Below, piece after piece: positions 51,874 to 60,794 of a stretch of DNA of 64,000 nt. A program made the translations under genes and the position numbers. The notes beneath the pieces are model-generated. The model made no database searches, was not told the DNA's origin, and was given only the letters and a program-made list of their open reading frames with translations. This stretch comes from Variovorax beijingensis (lineage in GTDB: Bacteria; Pseudomonadota; Gammaproteobacteria; Burkholderiales; Burkholderiaceae_C), in the NCBI RefSeq assembly GCF_007828835.1, contig NZ_VIVL01000001.1, positions 372,001-436,000 on the forward strand. The letters are read 5' to 3'. Positions within the stretch are counted from its first letter, which is position 1. Every line of letters begins with the position of its first letter.

Positions 51874-53238
51874 TCAACGCTCGACAGCCATATCGGAAGT
51901 CCAGCCGCGCGTCTTGCCAGGGTTCATCAAGCCCATCGGATCGCTGCGCTTCTTGAACTCGATCTGCTGCGTGTCGATGGTCTTCATGCCGCCGTCCTCG
52001 ATGGTGACCACGTGCGGGTTGAAGATCTTGCAGCCGCCCTGCGACTCGATCTCGCGGATCACTTCGTACTGGTGAGCCTCGCCCTTCCAGCGCACGAGCA
52101 GGATGCCGAAGGTGCCGCATTCGCCGCCGGCGCGCGCGAAGTCCTGGTGCTGCAGCACGTCGTCGCCGAAGATTTGCAGATGCCGTTCGACCACGGCCGG
52201 GTCGAAGGGTTGGGCGTAGGCCACCTGCAGGTAGGTCCAGCTGCGATCCGCTTTCAGCGCCTGCAGCGTCGTGTGGTTGAACGCGCATTCATAGGCGGGC
52301 GGCAGGCCCTCGGCGAGCAGATCGGGCTCGGTACCGGCGACGGAGATGGTGCCGCCATGCGCAGCGGCCAGCGCGCGGAAATCGGCCATCGACTCGGGCG
52401 AGACCATCGCGAACACCGCATGCCGGTCGGCAGGAAAACGATCGCGCATGGCCGTGTAGTAGGGCGAGAAGCGCGCCTCGACCGTCGAGAGCAGGAAGAT
52501 GTCGAGCGTCGGCGCCTGCGCGGCGATGCCGAAGTCCAGCGCGCCGCGGTAGGTGTCGAACAGCACCGTGCAGTGCACCCACTCGACGGCCGGGCTCAGC
52601 GCCACTTCCACGTCGAGGATCACGCCGTTGGTGCCGTAGGCATGGTGCACCTGCTGGATCTCGTCGCCGTACAGTTCGATCACGCGCGGCTCGCGCTCCA
52701 CCGTCATCACGCGCGCGCGCAGCAGGTTGCCGGGGTCGCGCAGGATGCCGTGGCGGAACGAGCCGATGCCGCCGAAGCCGCCCGCGATGAAGCCGCCGAT
52801 CGTGGCCACGTGCCAGGTCGAGGGCCACATGCGCAGCGCCTGGCCGGTCTCGCGCGCCGCAAGGTCGATGTCGTGCATGCGCGCCCCGGCCTCCACGCGC
52901 ATGCGCCCGGGCTGGATGTCGAGCACGCGGCACATCTGCGTCACGTCGAGCACGACGCCGCCCTCGAGCGGCACGCACTGGCCGTAGTTGCCGGTGCCGC
53001 CGGCGCGCACGGTGAGCGGCAGCTTCCACTTCGCGGCCACGGCTGCGGCCTGGCGCACGTCGTCCTCGGTGCTGACCTTGACGACGAGGTCGGCCACGCA
53101 GCCCGCCAGCTGCGCGGTGAGGATGGGGCTGTACCAGTAGAAGTCCTTCGACAGCTGCTTGCGCTGGGCCGGCGCGGTGATCAGGTTGAGGCCGCGCAGG
53201 TCGGCGCGCACGGCCTCCCAGTCGGTGGTGGCGTGCAT
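51874..53238 (-). CDS. FAD-binding oxidoreductase, vanillyl-alcohol-oxidase/D-lactate dehydrogenase fold
   Basis: The 454-residue protein has a PP-loop FAD domain in its N-terminal half (KLPLTVRAGGTGNYGQCVPL, GGVVLDVTQM, MWPSTWHVATIGGFIAGGFG). The substrate-binding half ends in SDPMGLMNPGKTRGW, the usual NPGK motif of the FAD_binding_4 family. It oxidises a 2-hydroxy acid, alcohol or similar substrate; which one is unknown. The ATG at 53238 begins five bases after the permease stop, so it belongs to the ABC-transporter operon. Confidence 0.9.
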   Translation of the reverse strand: MHATTDWEAVRADLRGLNLITAPAQRKQLSKDFYWYSPILTAQLAGCVADLVVKVSTEDDVRQAAAVAAKWKLPLTVRAGGTGNYGQCVPLEGGVVLDVTQMCRVLDIQPGRMRVEAGARMHDIDLAARETGQALRMWPSTWHVATIGGFIAGGFGGIGSFRHGILRDPGNLLRARVMTVEREPRVIELYGDEIQQVHHAYGTNGVILDVEVALSPAVEWVHCTVLFDTYRGALDFGIAAQAPTLDIFLLSTVEARFSPYYTAMRDRFPADRHAVFAMVSPESMADFRALAAAHGGTISVAGTEPDLLAEGLPPAYECAFNHTTLQALKADRSWTYLQVAYAQPFDPAVVERHLQIFGDDVLQHQDFARAGGECGTFGILLVRWKGEAHQYEVIREIESQGGCKIFNPHVVTIEDGGMKTIDTQQIEFKKRSDPMGLMNPGKTRGWTSDMAVER

Positions 53239-53242
53239 GGCC

Positions 53243-54124
53243 CTAGCGTTCACGGCGCATTTCGCTTTCATGCCAGTGGCCCAGCACCAGGCGCGATAGC
53301 GCGGCGAACACGATGAAGATGACGATGCCCAGCAACGACACCAAGAGCAGCGCCGCGAACATCATCGGGATCTCGGTGCGGAAGCTCGATTCGAGGATGC
53401 GCGAGGCCAGCCCCGTCTCCTTGCCCGCCGTGCCGGCCGTGAACTCGGCCACCACCGCGCCGATCAGGCTCAGGCCGCCCGCGATCTTCAGGCCCGCCAT
53501 GAAGTACGGCAGCGCGCTGGGTGCGAGCAGATGGCGGAAGGTCTGCCACGGCGAGGCCTTGTAGAGCTGGAACAGGTCGCGCAGGTTGCTGTCGGCGCTT
53601 TTCAGGCCGATGACGGTGTTCGACAGGATCGGGAAGAAGGCCACGATCCAGGCGCACAGCAGGAGCGCCGCGGTGGTGCTCGACACGTAGATCAATATCA
53701 GCGGTGCGATCGCGATGATCGGCGTCACCTGCAGGATCACCGCGATCGGGAACAGGCCGATCTCCACCCACTTGAAGAGCGCGAAGGCAATCGCCAGCAG
53801 CACGCCGCCCACGATGGCTGCGCCGAGCGCGAGCAGCGTGAGCTTCACGGTGAACCACAGCGCGCTGGAGAGCGAGCCCCAGTTGTCGAACAGCGTGCGC
53901 AGGATCAGCGAGGGGGCGGGCAGGATGTAGTGCGGGATGTTGTTGGCGCGCACCATCCACTCCCAGGCCAGCAGCAGCGCGATGACGATGCCCGCGGGCA
54001 CCGCGATGCGCAGCACCGATTCGCGCCGGCGCAAGCCGTCTTCGTGCGCGCGCAGCGCGGCCTCGGAAGGCGCCGTGTGCGTGTCGGCGAGCGCGACGGG
54101 CTCAGTGATCGATGTCGACGCCAT
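53243..54124 (-). CDS. ABC transporter permease, SsuC/TauC family
   Basis: The 293-residue protein has an N-terminal cytoplasmic stretch, six membrane helices and the BPD permease EAA-type loop (LYKASPWQTFRHLLAPSALP, YFMAGLKIAGGLSLIGAVVAE). It is of the nitrate/sulfonate/pyrimidine uptake class, consistent with an NMT1-type binding protein. The ATG at 54124 has GGAG six bases upstream, better than the in-frame ATG at 54136. It overlaps the ATPase gene by 23 bp. Confidence 0.92.
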   Translation of the reverse strand: MASTSITEPVALADTHTAPSEAALRAHEDGLRRRESVLRIAVPAGIVIALLLAWEWMVRANNIPHYILPAPSLILRTLFDNWGSLSSALWFTVKLTLLALGAAIVGGVLLAIAFALFKWVEIGLFPIAVILQVTPIIAIAPLILIYVSSTTAALLLCAWIVAFFPILSNTVIGLKSADSNLRDLFQLYKASPWQTFRHLLAPSALPYFMAGLKIAGGLSLIGAVVAEFTAGTAGKETGLASRILESSFRTEIPMMFAALLLVSLLGIVIFIVFAALSRLVLGHWHESEMRRER

Positions 54125-54920
54125 GCAGGGCTCCATGCAGGGATTGCGACACCGCGGTGCAGTGCGCGTTGTAGCGGCTCGAGGTGCGGAAGTCTTCGCC
54201 GCGCGGATAGGGCTCGTCGATGCGGATCTCGTCGATCACGCGGCCCGGGCGCGCGGCCATCACCACGATGCGGTTCGAGAGGTACACCGACTCGTAGACG
54301 CTGTGCGTGACGAACACCACCGAGAAGCGGTGCTCGCGCCAGATCGCGAGCAGGTCGTTGTTGAGCTTGATGCGCGTCATCTCGTCGAGTGCGGCAAAGG
54401 GCTCGTCCATCAGCAGCAGGCGCGGATGCGTGACCAGCGCGCGCGCGATCGACACGCGCATCTTCATGCCGCCCGACAGCTCGCGCGGGTACACGCCCGC
54501 AAAGCGCGAGAGGCCGACCATCTCGAGCGCCTGCTGCACCACCGGCGCGGCCGCATCGCGGCTCTGGCCGGCGAGCTTGAGCGGCAGCCAGACGTTGTCG
54601 AACACCCTGGCCCAGGGCATGAGCGTGGGCTCCTGGAACACGAAGCCCAGGTCGCGGTCGCTCTGCGTCTTGCCGCTGTTGGCGCCGGACCAGTGCATTT
54701 CGCCCGAACTGAGCCGGGTCAAGCCGGCGATCAGCCGGAGCGCGGTGCTCTTGCCGCAGCCCGAGGGGCCGAGAAAGCTGATGAAGTCGTGCTCGCCGAT
54801 GTCGAGGGTCATGCCCTGCAGCGCGAGCGTGCCGTTGGCAAAGCGCTTGCTGACGCGGCGCAGGCTGACCAGCGGCGGGGAAGGCGGGGAAGGCGGGGAA
54901 GAGGGCGCGAGGCTTTCCAT
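54102..54920 (-). CDS. ABC transporter ATP-binding protein, SsuB/TauB family
   Basis: The 272-residue ATPase has Walker A GPSGCGKST, Q-loop FVFQEPTLMPWARV, signature ELSGGMKMRVSIARAL, Walker B LLLMDEPFAALDE and the H-loop VFVTHSVYESVYL. It energises import with the permease encoded next and the NMT1-type binding protein. An unusual Ser/Pro repeat (SSPPSPPSPP) lies before the ATPase domain. The ATG at 54920 follows the creatininase-family stop by 13 bp. Confidence 0.93.
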   Translation of the reverse strand: MESLAPSSPPSPPSPPLVSLRRVSKRFANGTLALQGMTLDIGEHDFISFLGPSGCGKSTALRLIAGLTRLSSGEMHWSGANSGKTQSDRDLGFVFQEPTLMPWARVFDNVWLPLKLAGQSRDAAAPVVQQALEMVGLSRFAGVYPRELSGGMKMRVSIARALVTHPRLLLMDEPFAALDEMTRIKLNNDLLAIWREHRFSVVFVTHSVYESVYLSNRIVVMAARPGRVIDEIRIDEPYPRGEDFRTSSRYNAHCTAVSQSLHGALHGVDIDH

Positions 54921-54933
54921 GGTGGGTGCGAGC

Positions 54934-55755
54934 CTAGCGCCAGGCGGGAACATTGGCGAGGCGCGACAGCGGGAAGCGGTCCACCTCCTGCAGTAGTTCA
55001 ACGAAGCGCCGGCCCACGTGGTCGAGCACCGCGGCGCCCTTTTCGGCGGTGGCGCGCGTGGCATCGCCGGCCGCGCCCGCGGGATTGATGTCGTGCATCT
55101 GCCAGCCGAGCTTGCCGCTGGGCGTGATCGAGAGGAATTTGTTCTCGGCGGCGAGGTCTTCGGTCATCGAGCGGAAGTTGCGGAACTGGTCGGGACGCAC
55201 GTCGTCCGGCGCAAGGTGCAGCATCACCGAGCTTTCGAGGTCGCCGGCATGGATGCCGTGCCGGCCTTCGTGCGCGGTGAAAAGCCCTTCGGGCAGGCCC
55301 AGCGTGTACCAGTTGGCGGCCACGACCATCATGCCGTGTTCCTCGCGCAGGTCGCGCGCCACGATGTCCATCACGCTCATCTGGCCGCCGTGGCTGTTGT
55401 AGAGCACCAGCTTGCGCACGCCGGCCTTGGCCACGCAGGCGCCGATGTCCTTCCAAAGCGAGATCAGCGTGGTGGCCGAGACGGTCAGCGTGCCCGGGTA
55501 GCGCGAATGCTCGTTGCTCTTGCCGTAGGCCACCGTGGGCAGGAAGAGCACCGGCAGCTCGTCCGGCAGGTGCGGCAGCGTGGCCTGCACCATGCCGTCG
55601 ATGGTGGCGGTGTCGGTCGACATCGGCAAATGGGGGCCGTGCTGCTCGGTCGCGCCCACCGGCAGCACAGCGATCAGCCGTTCGCGGTTGAGGCGGGAGA
55701 ATTCTTCGCTGGTCAGGTCGGACCAGAAGCGGCTGCGCAGGGGGTGCGGGTTCAT
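54934..55755 (-). CDS. Creatininase-family amidohydrolase
   Basis: The 273-residue protein matches the creatininase family: metal-binding GATEQHGPHLPMSTDT, NEHSRYPGTLTVS, VLYNSHGGQMSV and HAGDLESSVMLHLAP. Family members open cyclic amides (creatinine, formamidopyrimidines, mycofactocin peptides) using two metal ions. It heads the minus-strand cluster and, with its NMT1-type transporter, suggests uptake and ring opening of a nitrogen heterocycle. The ATG at 55755 was used; the substrate is not known. A RutR-box-like operator lies about 50 bp upstream. Confidence 0.9.
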   Translation of the reverse strand: MNPHPLRSRFWSDLTSEEFSRLNRERLIAVLPVGATEQHGPHLPMSTDTATIDGMVQATLPHLPDELPVLFLPTVAYGKSNEHSRYPGTLTVSATTLISLWKDIGACVAKAGVRKLVLYNSHGGQMSVMDIVARDLREEHGMMVVAANWYTLGLPEGLFTAHEGRHGIHAGDLESSVMLHLAPDDVRPDQFRNFRSMTEDLAAENKFLSITPSGKLGWQMHDINPAGAAGDATRATAEKGAAVLDHVGRRFVELLQEVDRFPLSRLANVPAWR

Positions 55756-55805
55756 CGTGGCGTACCTTGTGATGGCGGGCAACAGGGCCGGAATGATGAG
55801 CTAAA

Positions 55806-55821
55806 TTATCCAATCGGTCAA
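55806..55821 (-). promoter_or_regulatory. RutR-box-like operator in the creatininase/ABC operon promoter
   Basis: On the minus strand TTGACCGATTGGATAA matches 11 of 14 defined positions of the RutR consensus TTGACCA-nn-TGGTCAA. TTGACC also serves as a good -35, and GATAAT lies inside, so binding would cover the promoter. The cluster's own last gene encodes a RutR-like regulator. Confidence 0.55.
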
Positions 55822-55951
55822 AAAAAGATGGGTTGGCAATAACCCCCATGCCGCTGCCGCGTGAAATGCGGCGGCCACTTGATGGCGGCCTTCCTTGGGC
55901 ATATAAGTCATTCATGGTTCCTTGACTCGTCGCAAGACGAAAGGGGGCGCT

Positions 55952-56467
55952 ATGAAGAGGCGCATCTACTGGCTGATGCCGGACCTGGCGAGCGCCAGGC
56001 AGGCGATGGACGATCTGGTGTGGGCACGCGTCGACGTTGCGCACATTCATTTCGCCGGACCGGAAGGCATGGACATGGCCGGGCTCCATGCGGCCAACGT
56101 GTGGCAAACCTCGGACCTCGTCCACGCAGCCAAGACCGGGTGGGTGGTCGGCAGTGCCTGCGGCATCTTGGTCGGCCTCGCGGCCGCGCTGCTGTTCCCG
56201 ATCACCGGCGACGGCCCCGAATGGGAAGTGGCTGTGCTGGTGGCCATCGTGGGTGGCGTGGTCGGCGCCTGGTCGGCCAGCATGATCGGCATTTCCATCC
56301 CGAGCCCCAGGCTGCAGCGTTTCGAGGGCGCCATCGCGCGGGGACAGATCCTGCTGATGGTGGACTTGCCGCGCTCGCGCGTGCGGGACATCGAGGCGCT
56401 GCTGCGCTCCGCGCATCCCGAAGCCCGGTTCGAGGGCGAAGAGCCGCAAGTCCCGGCGTTTCTCTGA
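55952..56467 (+). CDS. DUF1269-family membrane protein
   Basis: The 171-residue protein has a soluble start (MKRRIYWLMPDLASARQAMD, a ferredoxin-like beta-alpha unit), two adjacent glycine-rich hydrophobic helices (GWVVGSACGILVGLAAALLF, VAVLVAIVGGVVGAWSASMI) and a C-terminal half with GQILLMVDLPRSRVRDIEALL. This is the DUF1269 layout. AAGGGGG precedes the ATG at 55952. It lies 44 bp before a cytochrome oxidase operon on the same strand and may share its promoter; the role is unknown. Confidence 0.85.
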   Translation: MKRRIYWLMPDLASARQAMDDLVWARVDVAHIHFAGPEGMDMAGLHAANVWQTSDLVHAAKTGWVVGSACGILVGLAAALLFPITGDGPEWEVAVLVAIVGGVVGAWSASMIGISIPSPRLQRFEGAIARGQILLMVDLPRSRVRDIEALLRSAHPEARFEGEEPQVPAFL

Positions 56468-56511
56468 AGCGCGCATGAGCCCCGAACCCATGCCGAGCCG
56501 AGGGAGCGCAC

Positions 56512-57669
56512 ATGATCATGGCCGTCGCCCTGCTGCTCGTCGTGCTCGCCTCGGTGCTGTTCCACGTCTTCAATCCGTGGTGGACGACGCCCCTTGCTTC
56601 GAACTGGCAGCTGATGGACGACACCCTGACCATCACGCTGGTGATCACGGGGATCTTCTTCATCGCCATCAACGTGTTCATCGCCTACATGCTGGTGCGC
56701 TTTCGCCACCGCGAGGGACACCGTGCGGCGCATGAGCCCGAGAACAGGAAGCTCGAGCGCTGGCTGATCGGCGGCACCACCGTCGGCATCATGGCGCTGC
56801 TGGCGCCCGGCCTCGTGGTGTACGCGAACTATGTCAGGGAGCCCCACGACTCCCTCGTGCTGGAGGTGCTGGGCCAGCAATGGCAGTGGCGCTTCCGCTT
56901 CCCGGGGGAGGACGGCAAGCTCGGCGCGACCGATGCGCGCTTTGTCAGCGCCACCAATCCGTTCGGGATCGACCCCGCCGACCGGGCCGGGCAGGACGAT
57001 CTCCTGATCGCCGGCAACGAGGTGCACCTGCCGCTCGGCAAGCCGGTGCTGGTGCTGATGCGTTCGAACGATGTGCTGCACGACTTCTTCGTGCCGAACT
57101 TCCGCGCCCGGATGAACATGGTGCCGGGACAGGTCAGCCGCTTCTGGTTCACGCCGACCGTCGCGGGCCGCTACGAAGCGCTGTGCGCGCAGCTGTGCGG
57201 CGTGGGCCATCCCAACATGCGCGGCTACGTGGTGGTGGAAGATCCGGCGAATTACAAGGCCTGGCACGCGGCGCTGCCGACCTTCGCCAGGTCGCAGGCC
57301 AAGGCGCCCGAGCCCCCGGCCGGTGCCGCGGCGGCCGGCGGCACGCGCGCCGAACAGGGCCGCGCGCTGGCGGACGCCAAGGGCTGCGTGGCCTGCCACA
57401 CGGTCGACGGCAGCCCGCGCGTGGGGCCGACCTGGAAGGGCCTGCACGGCAAGACCGAAACCATGGCGGACGGCTCCACCGCGCTGGTCGACGAAGCCTA
57501 TCTGCGCAGCTTCATCCGCGACCCGCAGGCCCGCCACGTGAAGGGCTTCCCGCCGGTCATGCCCAGGATCGAAATGACCGATGAAGAACTGGCCGCGCTG
57601 GTGGCCTACATCCAGAGTCTGGGCAGCCCGCCGGCGCAGGCTGCCGCCGAACAGAAGGCCCCGCGATGA
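56512..57669 (+). CDS. coxM: Cytochrome c oxidase subunit II with fused cytochrome c domain
   Basis: The 385-residue protein has two N-terminal membrane helices, then the periplasmic cupredoxin domain with the CuA site (Cys225, Cys229, His233, Met236 in CAQLCGVGHPNM; WQWRF electron-entry motif), an Ala/Pro linker, and a C-terminal class I cytochrome c with heme motif CVACH (292-296) and a Met ligand in FPPVMPR. It receives electrons and passes them to subunit I. Fusion to cytochrome c and gene order match CoxM of the alternative aa3-type CoxMNOP oxidase of Bradyrhizobium. The stop overlaps the subunit I start. Confidence 0.93.
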   Translation: MIMAVALLLVVLASVLFHVFNPWWTTPLASNWQLMDDTLTITLVITGIFFIAINVFIAYMLVRFRHREGHRAAHEPENRKLERWLIGGTTVGIMALLAPGLVVYANYVREPHDSLVLEVLGQQWQWRFRFPGEDGKLGATDARFVSATNPFGIDPADRAGQDDLLIAGNEVHLPLGKPVLVLMRSNDVLHDFFVPNFRARMNMVPGQVSRFWFTPTVAGRYEALCAQLCGVGHPNMRGYVVVEDPANYKAWHAALPTFARSQAKAPEPPAGAAAAGGTRAEQGRALADAKGCVACHTVDGSPRVGPTWKGLHGKTETMADGSTALVDEAYLRSFIRDPQARHVKGFPPVMPRIEMTDEELAALVAYIQSLGSPPAQAAAEQKAPR

Positions 57670-59462
57670 ACTCTTCTTCGCCCACGGGGCATGCCATGCC
57701 CCACGCCGACGACGCCGGGCACCCCGCGCCGCAGAGTTTCCTGACCCGCTACGTCTGGAGCCAGGACCACAAGGTGATCGCCGTCCAGTACGCCTGCACC
57801 GCCATCGCGGTGGGCGTGGTGGGCGTGGTGCTGTCCAACCTGATGCGGCTGCAGCTGGGCTTTCCGGGCCAGTTCGAGTTCATCAACGCCGAGCGCTACT
57901 ACCAGTTCGTGACCATGCACGGAATGATCATGGTGATCTACCTGCTCACGGCGCTGTTCCTCGGCGGCTTCGGCAACTACCTGATTCCGCTGATGGTGGG
58001 GGCGCGGGACATGGTGTTCCCCTACCTCAACATGCTGAGCTTCTGGGTCTACCTGCTGTCGGTGGTGGTGCTGATGGCGAGCTTCTTCGTCGCGGGCGGA
58101 CCGACCGGCGCGGGCTGGACGCTGTACCCGCCGCAGTCGATCCTGCCCGGCACGCCGGGCCATGCGGGCGGCATCGTGCTGATGCTGGTGTCGCTGCTCA
58201 TCTTCATCGTGGCGACCACGATGGGCGGCCTCAACTACGTGACCACCGTGCTGCAGGCGCGCTGCGAAGGCATGACGCTGCTGCGCATGCCGCTCACGGT
58301 GTGGGGCATCTTCGTGGCCACCATCCTCGCGCTGCTCGGCTTCCCGGCGCTGTTCGTCAGCGGCGTGATGCTGCTGCTCGACCGCACGCTGGGCACCAGC
58401 TTCTTCATGCCGGCGCTGGTGTCGATGGGCCAGGTAACGGGCTACAAGGGCGGCAGCCCGCTGCTGTTCCAGCACCTGTTCTGGTTCTTCGGCCATCCGG
58501 AGGTCTACATCGTGGCGCTGCCGGCCTTCGGCATCGTGTCCGACCTGATCAGCGTGCACGCGCGCAAGTGCATCTTCGGCTACCGCATGATGGTGTGGGC
58601 CATCGTCGCCATCGGCGCGCTCAGCGTGGTGGTGTGGGCGCACCACATGTTCGTGAGCGGCATGAACCCGTACTTCGGCTTCTTCTTCGCGACCACCACG
58701 CTGATCATCGCGGTGCCCACCGCGATCAAGGTCTACAACTGGATCCTGACGCTGTGGCGCGGCGACATCCACCTGACGGTGCCGATGCTGTTCGCGCTGG
58801 CCTTCCTGTGCACCTTCCTGATCGGCGGGCTCACGGGCCTGTTCCTCGGCAACGTGAGCGTGGACATTCCGCTGTCGGGCACCTATTTCGTGGTGGCGCA
58901 CTTCCACATGGTGATGGGCGTGGCGCCGCTGCTGGTGGTGTTCGGCGGCATCTACCACTGGTTCCCCAAGGTCACGGGCCGCATGCTCGACGACCGGCTC
59001 GGCCGGCTGCATTTCTGGATCACCTTCCTCGGCACCTACCTGATCTATTTTCCGATGCACTACCTGGGCGTGCTGGGCATGCCGCGGCGCTACTACAACT
59101 TCGACGGCTACGCGTTCATCCCGCCCTCGGCATTCAGCCTGAACACGTTCATCACCGTGGTCGCGCTGATCGTCGGCGTGGCGCAGCTGCTGTTCATCGC
59201 CAATCTCGCCTGGAGCGCCCGGCGCGGGCAGCGGGCCGACGCCAATCCATGGCGCGCCGCCTCGCTCGAATGGCAGACGCCCGCCACGCCGCCGGGCCAC
59301 GGCAACTGGGGGCCGCGGCTGCCGGTGGTCTACCGGTGGGCCTATGCCTATGGAGAGCCGGGTGCGGCGGAGGATTTCATACCGCAGAACGCCCCGCCGG
59401 AAGCCGGGCCCGGGGAGCCCGAGCCGCAGGGCCAGAGCGAGGTCCGGGGAGCGCCGGCATGA
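57666..59462 (+). CDS. coxN: Cytochrome c oxidase subunit I
   Basis: The 598-residue protein has 12 membrane helices and all heme-copper ligands: TMHGMIMVIY (low-spin heme a His), WFFGHPEVYIVALP (CuB His cross-linked to Tyr), VWAHHMFVSGM (two CuB His) and VVAHFHMVMG (heme ligands). It reduces O2 to water and pumps protons. The Glu in GHPEVY and the Tyr fit an A-type oxidase. The C-terminus has an extra charged tail. Both ends overlap neighbouring genes by four bases. Confidence 0.95.
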   Translation: MNSSSPTGHAMPHADDAGHPAPQSFLTRYVWSQDHKVIAVQYACTAIAVGVVGVVLSNLMRLQLGFPGQFEFINAERYYQFVTMHGMIMVIYLLTALFLGGFGNYLIPLMVGARDMVFPYLNMLSFWVYLLSVVVLMASFFVAGGPTGAGWTLYPPQSILPGTPGHAGGIVLMLVSLLIFIVATTMGGLNYVTTVLQARCEGMTLLRMPLTVWGIFVATILALLGFPALFVSGVMLLLDRTLGTSFFMPALVSMGQVTGYKGGSPLLFQHLFWFFGHPEVYIVALPAFGIVSDLISVHARKCIFGYRMMVWAIVAIGALSVVVWAHHMFVSGMNPYFGFFFATTTLIIAVPTAIKVYNWILTLWRGDIHLTVPMLFALAFLCTFLIGGLTGLFLGNVSVDIPLSGTYFVVAHFHMVMGVAPLLVVFGGIYHWFPKVTGRMLDDRLGRLHFWITFLGTYLIYFPMHYLGVLGMPRRYYNFDGYAFIPPSAFSLNTFITVVALIVGVAQLLFIANLAWSARRGQRADANPWRAASLEWQTPATPPGHGNWGPRLPVVYRWAYAYGEPGAAEDFIPQNAPPEAGPGEPEPQGQSEVRGAPA

Positions 59463-60073
59463 GCGCGGGCACCGCTTGGAGCCTCCGCGGCGGCCTGCCT
59501 CGCGACGCGCACGCGAGCGCGGCCAGCATCGGCCTGTGGGTCTTCATGGGCGTGGCCACCGCGTTGTTCTCGCTCTTCATCGTGGCCTACGTGATGCGCA
59601 TGGGCGGCGACGATTCGATGACGATCGCGCTGCCGTGGCAGCTCTGGCTCAGTTCGGCGCTGCTGGTGGCGGGCAGCGCGGCGCTGCAATGGGCCGGCGG
59701 CGCAGCCCGCCGTCGCGCCCCGATGCGGGCCCGCCGCCTGCTGCTCGCCGGCGGCCTCTTCGCAGTGGCCTTCCTGGGCGCGCAGCTGTGGGCCTGGCAG
59801 GCGCTGCTGAGCGCGCAGGTGATGCCGGCCGGCAATCCGGCGGGCAGCTTCTTCTACCTGTTGACCGCCATGCACGGGCTCCACCTGGCGGGCGGGCTGG
59901 TCGGGTGGGCCTGGACGGCGAACGCCGCATGGCCCGATCCGGCCCGGGCCGCATGGCGCATTGCGCTGTGCGCGCGCTACTGGCACTTCATGCTGGCGGT
60001 GTGGCTGGTGCTGTTCGCGCTGCTGGGCTGGGTGACGCCGGAGGTGGCGCGCTTCATCTGCGGCACATCCTGA
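59459..60073 (+). CDS. coxO: Cytochrome oxidase subunit III-like protein (first of two)
   Basis: The 204-residue protein has five membrane helices and the COX3 pattern: SIGLWVFMGVATALFSLFIVAY, then FFYLLTAMHGLHLAGGLVGW and YWHFMLAVWLVLFALL with the conserved HGLH and WHF motifs. It is one of two subunit III-type proteins encoded in tandem. The ATG at 59459 overlaps the subunit I stop. In CoxMNOP systems the two are called CoxO and CoxP. Confidence 0.88.
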   Translation: MSAGTAWSLRGGLPRDAHASAASIGLWVFMGVATALFSLFIVAYVMRMGGDDSMTIALPWQLWLSSALLVAGSAALQWAGGAARRRAPMRARRLLLAGGLFAVAFLGAQLWAWQALLSAQVMPAGNPAGSFFYLLTAMHGLHLAGGLVGWAWTANAAWPDPARAAWRIALCARYWHFMLAVWLVLFALLGWVTPEVARFICGTS

Positions 60074-60084
60074 GGAGGCGTCCC

Positions 60085-60786
60085 ATGAACAACACCGCAA
60101 CGATCGCCGCAAGGCCCTTGAGTCCGAGCCTCGCCGCCAGCGGCTGGCGCGGGCTGATAGCCGACTGGTCCTCCGACCGCCAGGCCTTCCACGTGTCGTG
60201 GGGCAAGGCGATGATGTGGATCTTCCTGCTCAGCGACACCTTCGTCTTCAGCTGCTTCCTGACCGGCTACATGACGGTGCGCGCCTCGACCACCGTGCCG
60301 TGGCCCAGCCCGAGCGAGGTGTTCGCGCTCCATGTGGGGGGCGCCGACATCCCGCTGCTGCTGATCGCGATCATGACCTTCGTGCTCATCAGCAGCAGCG
60401 GCACGATGGCGATGGCGGTCAATTTCGCCTACCGCCGCGACCGCGTGAACGCCGCCACGCTGATGCTCGTGACCGCGACCTGCGGCGAAATCTTCGTCGG
60501 CATGCAGGCCTTCGAGTGGTCCAAGCTGATCCTCGAGGAGGGCGTGCGGCCCTGGGGCAATCCGATGGGGGCCGCGCAATTCGGCTCGGCCTTCTTCATG
60601 ATCACGGGCTTCCACGGGCTGCACGTGTCGGCCGGCGTGGTCTTCCTGTTCACCGTGGCCTTCAAGCTCTTGCGCGGCGACTACGACAAGGCCGGCAACT
60701 ACCAGATCGTCGAGATCGCCGGGCTGTACTGGCACTTCGTGGACCTGGTGTGGGTGTTCATCTTTGCGCTGTTCTATCTCTGGTGA
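60085..60786 (+). CDS. coxP: Cytochrome oxidase subunit III-like protein (second of two)
   Basis: The 233-residue protein has five to six membrane helices with KAMMWIFLLSDTFVFSCFL, FGSAFFMITGFHGLHVSAGV and YWHFVDLVWVFIFALFYLW. The HGLHV and WHFVDLVW motifs are those of complete COX3 subunits, more so than in the preceding gene. TGAGGAGG precedes the ATG at 60085. It stabilises the oxidase core. Confidence 0.92.
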   Translation: MNNTATIAARPLSPSLAASGWRGLIADWSSDRQAFHVSWGKAMMWIFLLSDTFVFSCFLTGYMTVRASTTVPWPSPSEVFALHVGGADIPLLLIAIMTFVLISSSGTMAMAVNFAYRRDRVNAATLMLVTATCGEIFVGMQAFEWSKLILEEGVRPWGNPMGAAQFGSAFFMITGFHGLHVSAGVVFLFTVAFKLLRGDYDKAGNYQIVEIAGLYWHFVDLVWVFIFALFYLW

Positions 60787-60794
60787 GGACCATC

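Noticed and set aside
51513..51956. Several overlapping 80-190 codon frames on both strands in the gap between the binding protein and FAD oxidoreductase genes
   Set aside because: They arise from the inverted palindromic copies (the same peptide strings recur) and lack ribosome sites or domains.
53243..53271. An upstream start for the FAD oxidoreductase at 53271
   Set aside because: It would overlap the permease C-terminus; the ATG at 53238 fits the operon spacing and the family's N-terminus better.
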